Positions 35,637 to 45,700 of a DNA stretch of 64,000 nucleotides are shown here, one piece after another. The notes under the pieces were generated by a model. It did not search any database and was not told the DNA's origin. It worked only from the letters and a program-made list of their open reading frames with translations. Source of the DNA: Alphaproteobacteria bacterium (lineage in GTDB: Bacteria > Planctomycetota > Phycisphaerae > UBA1845); assembly GCA_028285105.1 (NCBI GenBank), contig JANQQE010000021.1, positions 602,242-666,241 on the forward strand, in the 5' to 3' direction. The position numbers and the translations under genes are program-made. How positions within the stretch are numbered: the stretch's first letter is position 1; every line of letters starts with the position of its first letter.

Positions 35637-37964
35637 ATGAGACACACCACAGGTCGTTTTTGCGCTACGCTTGCTCTATTGTACTTCTCAACGGTTGCGT
35701 ACTCGAGCGACTTAGAACTAGCTCATGGCGTAGACAACTATTCAGTCAAGTGGGTCCAACCGGTCCACAGCGATGCGCAATTTGTTCGCTCAGAAGGTGA
35801 CAGTAGTGATGGTGTGGATTGTCTGTTGGCTCAACTCAAGAGACCGAATCAAGCGTGTTCTATTGAGACCACGGTGAAATCAGCAAATTCGGTGAGCTTT
35901 CGATACAAGGCTACACATCCGCCGGAAAATGCCGAGTTTCGATTCGAGGTGATACGAGCCGGCAAAGTACTCGACCACCAAGTGCTCGAGCCTTCCACCC
36001 AATGGCAGGTACACGAGTCAGAATTTCCCAAGCAGTCAACGCTGAGGTGGCGCTTTACGCGTGATGTCGAGGAATCTGATGCTCAATTCTCTGCTATGTT
36101 GGATGCGGTTAGGTTCACGCCCAAGAATGATATATATAAAACCGAAATCGCTAAGAAGAACGGGGAGGGCGATCCGTATGAGCTGCCAAGAATTCGCGCG
36201 AAAGGCCCAGTTGTCAGTGACCGTTACTACGGACTTCTGTTCACGCGCGAGGGTGGCGACTTTCCGTCTCTGGAACAGATCAAATCAACCAAGTACACGA
36301 AGACAGACACAATTGAGTTTGAGGACCAGTTCTGGGAACAACGCGACTATTTAATAGTGTTGCTTCCACCTCCGTCATTGTCGAAATTGAAGACCTATGT
36401 AATTCGTAAGCCAGTCGGTGAAAAGATCGAGCTAGCCTGTGAGGCAGAAGGGGCGCCGAAGCTTCGTTATCAGTGGTACTTTCGAGAGTCCCAGGATGAG
36501 AAGCGCGAATTGGTTTCGCAGGGAAACATACTTAGACTAGAGCACGTCTCAAAAGAACATACAGGATATTATTCGGTAAGAGTATCGAACCTCACAGATT
36601 CGACCGACGAATCCAATGAAGTCAAAGTCGTTGTTGGACGTCCGCCGGTTCAGGCACAATTGCATTTTACAGACCTAGAAGAGAACGTTCTTGAGGTAAT
36701 TGGTGGCGTACTGAAGGTCAAAGAAGGAGATACGTTAAGGGTAAATGCGCGTACAGAAAGCGACGCGGACCGACCACTCAGTTACGAATGGAGCGGAGCC
36801 GAAGGCACAGAGCATCTGGCGACTCTTGGTCCGTTGATCAAAGATGTCGACGTGTCCTGCTGCATCAAGAATGAGTTTGGCAGCGCAGAGATTGCAGTCC
36901 ATATTGACGTTCAAACAAGGCCCTTCATTGATCCATTCCCGAAAGAGGCGAACGTTATGGTCGGCGACTACGTGCTTCTTGATGCTCGCCCTAAGTCGAA
37001 CGACCTAGCTATTGAGTATGCTTGGTATAGAGATGGGCGTTTAATTCCGAATTCAAACAACTCACAGATCATTGTCGACACGAACTCGGAGACAAGCACG
37101 GAGCTGGATTTCAAAGTTGTTGCCAGTATTGGTCCTTCCACGATCAGTGAGCCGGTCACCATTCGTACATTCAACGTTGTTCCGTTTAGTCATCCATCCA
37201 TTGGTAAGATGGTGCCGTTTCCATCGACTGGCAAAAACGGTTTCCATAGGGGAAACAATGGATTCGATAAGGAAAGACCTCAACACCTTGTATTCCTAAA
37301 TCACGGCTTCTGGGTCGGTGACCAAGAAGTCACCGAGAACCAATGGCACGATATTATTGGCGGGAAACCACTCGAAGGGCGTGGCGAATTACCGAAAAGC
37401 GTCAGCTGGAAAGATGCAGTTGCCTTCTGCGAAAAACTCACTGAGCAACTTAGTTTGGAGCACAGCGCCGTACCAAAGGAATACGCCGAATTGCTGAAGG
37501 GCTATCATTTTTCTCTCCCTACTGAAGCGCAATGGGAATACGTGGCAAAGAAAGCGTATGCAGCACTAGCGGAAGAAAGAAAGAGTCTCGATACGGTATG
37601 CTGGCATAGCGGAAATGCAAAGGGACTCCAAAACGTTAGAACAACGAAGTCCGATCTGCTTGGACTTCATGATTTGTTTGGCAACACGATGGAGTGGACC
37701 CTGGACTGGTACGCTCAATACAACGATCGCGAGGCTTCGGATCCAATGGGCCCATCTACCGGTGAGTTCAAGATTCTACGTGGTGGAAGCGCATCACTTC
37801 CGGCCACTTCTTGCCGTCCTTCCTTTCGATACACAGCGCGGCCAAGTCAAATTGACCAGGAGTTTGGTTTCCGAGTTGTGCTCAAGCGCAAGCCGGACAT
37901 AGTTGAATCCGGCGAGCCGGGCTCCTCGTCAGCGGCTACCACGGGTCGGAGTAGCGAACAATGA
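35637..37964 (+). CDS. Secreted protein with Ig-like domains and a C-terminal SUMF1/FGE-like domain
   Basis: A 775-residue exported protein, first gene of the toxin-like operon. A signal peptide (RHTTGRFCATLALLYFSTVA) starts at the ATG 35637. After an N-terminal beta-rich region (to ~255) come two or three Ig-like domains, the first with the classical CEAEGAPKLRYQWYF and HTGYYSVRVSN strands (about 260-340). Residues about 520-755 are an FGE-sulfatase (SUMF1) fold: EVTENQWHDI, FSLPTEAQWEYVA, GNTMEWTLDWY, RGGSA and EFGFRVVL. In bacteria this fold is often used for binding rather than formylglycine formation. The stop overlaps the next start by 4 nt. Confidence 0.85.
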   Translation: MRHTTGRFCATLALLYFSTVAYSSDLELAHGVDNYSVKWVQPVHSDAQFVRSEGDSSDGVDCLLAQLKRPNQACSIETTVKSANSVSFRYKATHPPENAEFRFEVIRAGKVLDHQVLEPSTQWQVHESEFPKQSTLRWRFTRDVEESDAQFSAMLDAVRFTPKNDIYKTEIAKKNGEGDPYELPRIRAKGPVVSDRYYGLLFTREGGDFPSLEQIKSTKYTKTDTIEFEDQFWEQRDYLIVLLPPPSLSKLKTYVIRKPVGEKIELACEAEGAPKLRYQWYFRESQDEKRELVSQGNILRLEHVSKEHTGYYSVRVSNLTDSTDESNEVKVVVGRPPVQAQLHFTDLEENVLEVIGGVLKVKEGDTLRVNARTESDADRPLSYEWSGAEGTEHLATLGPLIKDVDVSCCIKNEFGSAEIAVHIDVQTRPFIDPFPKEANVMVGDYVLLDARPKSNDLAIEYAWYRDGRLIPNSNNSQIIVDTNSETSTELDFKVVASIGPSTISEPVTIRTFNVVPFSHPSIGKMVPFPSTGKNGFHRGNNGFDKERPQHLVFLNHGFWVGDQEVTENQWHDIIGGKPLEGRGELPKSVSWKDAVAFCEKLTEQLSLEHSAVPKEYAELLKGYHFSLPTEAQWEYVAKKAYAALAEERKSLDTVCWHSGNAKGLQNVRTTKSDLLGLHDLFGNTMEWTLDWYAQYNDREASDPMGPSTGEFKILRGGSASLPATSCRPSFRYTARPSQIDQEFGFRVVLKRKPDIVESGEPGSSSAATTGRSSEQ

Positions 37965-39700
37965 GAAACCCTGCATTCGTTTGTTTGCCATTTCTGTTGT
38001 GTTCATGTTTCAATCCGATCGGTTTTGGTGCGGATGTACGGCAGACATTGCAACTCAAGAAAGGCCTCAATGCGGTTTACATCTACGTGAATCCGTTGGA
38101 GCCGGATGATGATAAGCCAAGTCTAACTTCTTACTTTCCCGACTCCATTACAAGCGTCTACCGGTGGAAACGAAAAGGTTTCAGTGAGTTGCCGAATTTG
38201 GCAAGAGTTGATGTCGACCAATGGGACATTTGGAAGAGAAAACCCGGCAAAGGAGAATCAAATACTCTTACGACAATTCAAGGAGGCGAGTGCTATATCA
38301 TTGAGTCGCAATCTCAAATCCACGTGGGCCTAGTCGGTAACCCCGTCCAACTAAGGAGATTCTGGCGAACTAGGATGCTTTCGCTGACCGGCTTTCAAGT
38401 ACCGACAGACAAACTGCCAACGGTGGCTGACTGTTTCTCTGGCGCGCTTGGGACTGGCAAACTCTGGAAACTAATGCCGAACGGAGAGTGGGTAGAGATT
38501 GACGCTGACGAGAGCGTACGTGATGGGACAGCAATGCTAGTTGAAGCCAAGTCATTTACAGATTTCCAACAACCGATCCGTGTCGATCAATTGGTTGGCG
38601 ATAAATTGATCTTTACGCACCATCAGTGTTTTCTTCCAGTTTCTAATGACGGAACTGCACAACAAACGATCACAGTATCGCTCAAAGCTGTCGAAGACGC
38701 GCCGAATCGCGAAGTCCCTCCGGTCTATCTGTGGTATTCAACTAGTGAGATCGATCCATCTGGCATCGTTGAGGGAAGATGGAAACCGCTCAGCGAAAGT
38801 CCTGCTGTCACAATCCCCGCGCAGACTCGCTACTCACTACGGCTCGGGATTCCACCACGGCAGCTTAAAAAAGCCATGGAAGCAGTGTTGCAACTCACCA
38901 ACGAGGATGGAGGCTTCTTTGAACAGGTTTCGTTGCGGGTGGAACCACCAGAACAACCTTCGCGTAAGGGTCTATGGTTGGGCACAGTGCAAATCACGAA
39001 TGTCCAAGACCCGAATAGCAAGAACGCCGAAGTGGCTCGGCCGTTCAATTTTCGGGCTTTACTGCACGTGAACGAAGAAGGCGAATACCCCGGTAAGCCA
39101 GCTTCGACAGTCGCTCATTTGCTCCGGCAGGCCATCGAAGTCTACAGTGGTGATAAGGCACATATTCTCACTAATGAACAGAAGGCTATTGAACAAATAC
39201 GAAACGGCGCAGCGTTAGGTGGTCGCTTTTCGGCAATCCTGTTTCCGTCGAATAAGCCTGTTACCCTTAAGTTGACGCCAGATGACGGGCCATTTGGAGT
39301 TGATGGCCAAAAGGCTTCGGTGACGGTCTCTTTGCCCTATAACTACGCACTAAATCCCTTTGTTCATAAATACCACCCCGACCACGACAGCCGGCGAAGG
39401 CAAGGAAACAAAGTTGTGGACCTAGATGATGGAGTAGAGTCATTTACTGTGAACAGGAGAATCACGTTTACGTTTGTGTCAGACCTTAGGAAGCTGAGTG
39501 AACGAGGTGATGCGAGGTCGCTGTCATTGCCCAAATATGACATGACCGACTTCGCAGGGATTGGCTCTGGCTGGGGGCAGAGTGTTCTCGCCGGCAAGTA
39601 TGATGAAGTTGTTTCTGGGATTCACGCAAAGGACATAGCTCTCAGCGGTTTTTTCATATTGTCAAGGGTCTCTGAGGCTTCCGATTTGCAGACGGAGTAG
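37961..39700 (+). CDS. Secreted protein of unknown function in the toxin-like operon
   Basis: A 579-residue protein with an N-terminal signal peptide (NPAFVCLPFLLCSCFNPIGFGA). The mature start QLKKGLNAVYIYVNPLEP followed by SITSVYRWKRKG is a beta-rich module I have seen described only as hypothetical in planctomycetes and verrucomicrobia. The rest is beta-rich, with no enzyme motif seen. Its ATG overlaps the preceding stop by 4 nt, and the next gene starts 4 nt after its stop, so it is made together with the Tc-like proteins and may help assemble or display them. Confidence 0.72.
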   Translation: MRNPAFVCLPFLLCSCFNPIGFGADVRQTLQLKKGLNAVYIYVNPLEPDDDKPSLTSYFPDSITSVYRWKRKGFSELPNLARVDVDQWDIWKRKPGKGESNTLTTIQGGECYIIESQSQIHVGLVGNPVQLRRFWRTRMLSLTGFQVPTDKLPTVADCFSGALGTGKLWKLMPNGEWVEIDADESVRDGTAMLVEAKSFTDFQQPIRVDQLVGDKLIFTHHQCFLPVSNDGTAQQTITVSLKAVEDAPNREVPPVYLWYSTSEIDPSGIVEGRWKPLSESPAVTIPAQTRYSLRLGIPPRQLKKAMEAVLQLTNEDGGFFEQVSLRVEPPEQPSRKGLWLGTVQITNVQDPNSKNAEVARPFNFRALLHVNEEGEYPGKPASTVAHLLRQAIEVYSGDKAHILTNEQKAIEQIRNGAALGGRFSAILFPSNKPVTLKLTPDDGPFGVDGQKASVTVSLPYNYALNPFVHKYHPDHDSRRRQGNKVVDLDDGVESFTVNRRITFTFVSDLRKLSERGDARSLSLPKYDMTDFAGIGSGWGQSVLAGKYDEVVSGIHAKDIALSGFFILSRVSEASDLQTE

Positions 39701-39704
39701 ACCA

Positions 39705-42700
39705 ATGTTGCTTCGGTCAGTCACGATTTGCGTTTGCTTCGTTTCAATGCGGGTTGCTCCACCGGTTTATGCCGAGTTTCTTGACACCGAGTGGAGCACA
39801 TCGATTGGTACTGTTGCTGTTACTCCGGCAATATCGGAAGACGGTCAATCTCTGTTTGTCGCGACAGCCGACGGATTGTTGTTAGCATTCGATCCAAAAA
39901 ACGGAAACCGACGTTGGAAGAAGCAGTTGTCTGATGGGGTTGATTTTGCGACAGCCGACCTGCTTGTGGCAAATGACGGTCAACTGTTCGTCGGCTGTAA
40001 GAGCGGACTGTTACGTTCCATAGATGCGAAGGATGGCACTGAACGATGGGCGTATCGAACCAACGGATCAATTCGCAGTGCACCAGCTTTAGGTCTCAGT
40101 GGAAATGTCTACTTCGGTTGCGATGACAACTTTTTCTATTCGCTAGATCAAAAGACAGGGGAACTCCTTTGGGACAAGCCGTTCCAAACAAACAGCGCGA
40201 TCATTGGCCACCCTACGATTCTTGGGGACGGCTATGTTGTATTTGGATCGGGTTCGAAATGGTACGCCGTTGATCCGCTAACAGGGGAAGCAAAGAAGGG
40301 ATGGTCCGTCAACCAGAATAATTGCCTGATTGAGTCAGGCGCATCAGTTGCTCTCGATGGAACTTTGATTTCTGCCGCAGGCAATGCGATTGCGACGATA
40401 ACCTCATCTGGGCAATTGAAAACCGTTTACCGTCACAACGGGTACGGATTTGAAACTCCGATTCCCACACCTGACGGCGGAATAATCTGTGTTATTCGAT
40501 ACGAACTCGGTAAGGGAATGATCTTCCGTCTTAGTCTAAGAAGCGGTGAATGGATCAAGGAGTGGGGATATTCTGTAACATCGAAATTCATAGGTTCGCC
40601 AGTAATCGATGACAAAGGAAACATAGTCGTCGTATCCGAAAACGGAGACACCCACCTTTTCAGCAAGGATGGCGACTTGTTGAAGAAGACCAATCTTGGG
40701 ACGTCGATTCTGGCGGCTCCCGTGTTGTACGACAAGAAGCTCTTTGTTCCAACAGAAGACGGCATTCAAGCCGTTAAAGCGAATGCCGGAACCTGGCGCT
40801 TTGCCGGCAAGAATGCACAAAGAACAGCATTGGAACGACGTGGTTACTTTCTTCCAGGAGAACTAATTTACAACAATGTTGACAGACTAGCTGGCGACAA
40901 CTGGTTTAAAACGCCCCAAAACGCCCAACCCAAAATTTACGACTTGGACGACAATGAAGTTAGCAATTTTGCCCATGTGGAGTCAGGTCCACTCGGTCAA
41001 GGGGAAGCAACGAAGGTCTGGGCCGTTAATAGCGGCACTTTCGTTATCAAGTGGTTCAGGGTCGAGGAGACTGAGAGAAGGACGAGCAGACTTGGGGCTG
41101 AACTTGAACGAGAGCGGAGGAAGATCATTGTTGCGCCGGTTCCCATCCAACGCATCGAATTGGGTGAGGAGGTCGCGATGCCGCTTAACGCGAAAGTCGA
41201 CGACGTTAAGCAGTATGTCGGCTGGACTCCAGTGCCGCCAAGTCACTTACGTACTATAGTCCAAGACGACCTGCCGCCGCCATTCGCGAATTATGATGAG
41301 AATCCCCCCACTGAAGCCAAGAACAACAAACCGATTAGCCAAAAATTCAATGATCGGTGGACAGCGGTCTCACCAGGTAAGTGGACTGTTGCATGGACAG
41401 GAAAGGGCGAGCAGCTGATTCCCGTTAGGTATCACGTCGTGTGGCCTAAGAAGATGCAGCTTCACGTTGCTCGTGAGTCTGAAGGAAATCCAATTGACTA
41501 TTTAAACTCTATTGGCTTGGAAAATATTCAGACTGAGAGCGATTCGGAACGCGCACACGTTGAGTTGGAGCTGTTGTGCAGTTCAGTTGGCAAGGACACG
41601 AAACTCGCCGATAGCCTTTCGCGAGATGGCAAGTTCAACCCGGCTCGACCTGGCAAGTATTTCATTAGCGTCACCGAGAACAATGTCACCAGCTTTCTTG
41701 CTGTTGATTCACGATCGTGGGAAGAACTCGTCGCTCGCACGGTGAATCACCCAATCGGTAAAGAGATTGTGCCACCGGACGAATTGCATGATCCCAAGTC
41801 TCCTGGCCCTTGGGTGGTTTTCAAGAATGCCCGATATTGCACGGAAGTTAACCACAAGAAACGTAGCTACTTCAAAGAATTCTACTCGCCGACAAATCGC
41901 ACGGGCCCTATCATTCCCGTCAATGTCGAAAGCAGGGACAATGTTCATAACGACAAAATGGTCATTGCTTTTTTCACGAAGTGCGATTCCTTGCTGTCTG
42001 CGACAGTTGACTCGTCGATTTTTTATGAGTGGCCAGATGAACAACGTTTCTACGGGGCGGCCAAGCGAAAAGTGACGCAGGCCGTGGACCACGAAAGTTA
42101 CTGGCCCACTTCAACGGTTCGATATCTCTGTGATTGGCCTAACATTGAAGACAACGCAATGGACCCGCAAGCCCCATCTCACATTGTGATTGCCAACGAG
42201 GCCGGAAGCGGCGTTCAAAGCGAAGATGTTTTTCATAACAAAGAAATATATTGGCAAGACAATCCGGAATTGCCAGGCTTCAACCCAAACGATGAGCACG
42301 CACATATTGACGACGGAACGGTTTTCGCGATTCGTAATGATCTCGCGACCGAGGATAGTTCGGAGCCTTACGTGTTAATGACCTATTTGAACAAAGAGAA
42401 TAACGGCCGAGCCAGCATGAAAGTCTTCAAAGTCTGGGCGGAACGGGGAAATTATACCTTCAATTCTCAGGCGGTTGAAGCAGGGACGCCGCTCCGACCG
42501 CCAAGACCAATACGAGGTAGCGGCAACAATCTATTTGCCAAACTCAAATGCCTAACGCCAGACACGGGAAGAGTCATAGAAGAAGAGAATCAAAAGCTCT
42601 GGCCATACAAAGCTGGTGATGATGGAGGTACAGATACTCTCACAGTTCGATATTGGTATCAGCCCAAAGCGGATGGTGGTGCGCCTTTTTACTTTCCAGT

Positions 42701-45700
42701 AGAACATTTTGGAGAGGGCTTTGAAGACTATACGAATGGGTTCCCAAAAGATCATGAGTCGACGACGAGCGGTTCTTCTAAGTCTGAAGAATTAGCTCAA
42801 TCAATTCCATGGTTGGCTCGGTATCGATGGAGAGAATCACTTCCGAAAAGTAACGGAGAAAATGTTGAGTGGAACAAACATGCGGTCACTGATCAACCTG
42901 TTGACGTTTCATACCAAGTTAGGTGGCCGGAAGATCCTGCAATACTCAACGTAGGCGAAACGATTGTCACACAGCAGTCGGACCGCGACTTGCCGCGTAT
43001 GACGGCCTATTCTTCTGTTGAAGTCCTCTATCAGCAATCAAATGCAAATCGAGAAGGGCATTCGGTAGATTTGATCGATTGGGAGTCGGAGCGATCGGTG
43101 CCGCTCGGGAAACGGCTTGCCAATGTGTTAGACGCTAATTTTTGGGAAGCGGCTGAACCCCCGAAAAAAGCGCCCCACCTTAATCAGACGTATTTATTTC
43201 CCAGTTTGCCACCTCATCTGCAGTTCCGATTGTTTTACCGAGAAACCAATAGGAAGCCGGAGCTCGTTTTCCGCGGCCTCATTTGCGACAACATCGGGCG
43301 CCCAGCGAGTTCAGGCGATTTAGACTCGCTCGTGATGCTAAATGTGTTCACGGATGACGATAAGCAAGCCATGCTTCAACTCGCCGAAGAAGCGGGTATA
43401 AGTGACGATGGCGAGAATGCGTTTCAGTCCGCCGTCAACAAGCTATTTGCCGAAGCGAACTCAAGCAAAATCATTCGAGCGCAGCTTGATCCAAAGGGGG
43501 TTGGTAAATTAGAGGCTCAAAACAAGGCGGGTCTGGCGGTTTATGCGGGCGGAAAAGGGTATGTAAGCCTTTTGTTCAATACTGCAGAGAAGAGCCAACC
43601 GCCCAACACGAGCATGAAGATTCTGAAGGTCGATCCGGACCTGGCGAAGGGACGCGTTTTAGTCATCGAATCAGAGAATCCATTCTCCGAGCAAGTCACG
43701 CTTCGTCATAGCGCCGACTTCCAGGGACAACCGCAGCAATTCGAATTCCAATGGCGAGTGATGAATCAGAATGACTTCGATGACCTTCGGAAGGATCAAC
43801 AAGACGATCCATCGGCGTGGCCGGCGGTATCAGAAACTGCAACTGGCCGGGGCATTGACAGCTACTTGCTCAAGGGGACCCAGGCCCTTGGTAAGCTGCG
43901 CGTCGCCTGCGGTTATCGGCGCGCGGGCACGACTGAATTCAGCTGGACTGATCCAACGCTCGTAAACGGATGGGTGGACCGCATCATTGCCAAAGTCAAC
44001 CTGTTTGATAGTCGCTTCCCAAAGTTTCGCGAGCAAGACGCAGAAACCATCGTCGACATGCTCGAGATCGCCGGCGAACGATACGAAGGTGACATAGCCT
44101 TGGTCCAAAGGATCAAGGGGCAAAAGGCGAACGAGTACTTGAGGAATTTCGGACTGATTGCGGTGTATGAGGCAGTGCTTCGCAAGGTTAAGGAGTTGAG
44201 CATCGAGGGGAATCCTCGGGGAATCATCAAGAGAAATGAGCAGGAACTTGAAGCCGCTATCGCTCAAGCTTTTGAGTCTGCCACTGACAAATCGGAATTA
44301 GAGAGGGCAAAAATTGAGCACGATCTTCGAAGCACAAACAAAGTGATCGAAAATGTACAGCCGAGCGTTAACGAGCAATTGGTGACGATCACAAGTGCGT
44401 TGACTCAGCTTTATACATTACTCGGTAACGAAGCATATGCAGATGCGCTTGATCCAACAGTAACATTTGCGGCTTCAGATACACAATATGTTGGCCAAGT
44501 CTATTCAGATCACGTATTCAAGGGGGTTACGGCATCGTTGCTGGAAGAAGAATTGGCGTTGCTTCGTGGCGTGTCGCCAAGCGGTCGCGAGTACATGGGC
44601 GGTCCAGTCTATAACAGGCTCAAATGGAACGCAAAAGCGACTGACCCAAATGTGAGGCCTCTCTACAATCTGAATTATCTCGTGACGGCACGCAACAAAA
44701 GTGACGACGGAAAAACTCCGCAACAATTGGCTGAACAAAGTTTTCCCCAGGGACATGGCGATGCATGGGGTCATTATTTGACAGCAACCAAGTATGCATA
44801 CAATCTTGTTCGCAACCCAAACTTTGTTTGGCCTAAACGAACGGAAACACCGACGGACGTCGAAGGGAAGGAATACACCATCACACCTTTCGACGAACAG
44901 AAATTTCTTCGAGCTGCGGTGGCCAAAGCCAATGTCGGTGCCGACATCGTCGCGCTCACGCGCCGGCAGCACTATGAGAGTGACCAAAGCTCGACGTTGC
45001 AGCTTACTTCCGAGTCGAAGAACGCATGGGGAGTCACGGATTGGGCGACACGGGCCGGTCAGGGCGCCTACTTTGATTGGATTTTGGGTAACACGATGTT
45101 GGCCGAAAGCAACGCTCGCGGCGTCAAGATCAATCGGGAGTCGCAGGTCGAACTTCATCAGCTCCCTAGCTTGTTCGACGAACTACAGCGATCCGTGGAC
45201 GAGGTGAATGCCGGTCTTAATCCCTTGGGACTTCCGGAGGATGCTATTCGTTTGGCTGTGGAAAAGAACAACAAGAATTTTCCAAAAGCGGCGGAGCGTG
45301 CTCGATCATTCGTAGCAAACGCGAAGAAAGTGCTCAATGCCGCCACGAGCCAAAAGCTCCTTAGGCACAAGAATCTGCGAAAGGCTCAAGAATTTGCCCG
45401 AATGGTCGACCAGCGAGAGGATGCGTATAGCGATCAGCTTATCCAAATATTTGGTTACCCTTACCCAGAGGACATTGGTGGCCAAAACAAGTACCCGGAT
45501 GACTACACCGGCCCAGATCTCTTTTTCTCTTTCAAGCGTGATCCGCGGCCCGCCGACAATTTTGTCGACGGTGCTTCCAAGGTTATTGACAAGTCTGTTG
45601 TCATCGACAACACGAGTGGCCAATTCCAATTTCTAGTTAACGAAGAGGGGCAAGTCAGAAAGGAACGAATCACTCTCAATTTTTCTGTGGGCGCTGATCC

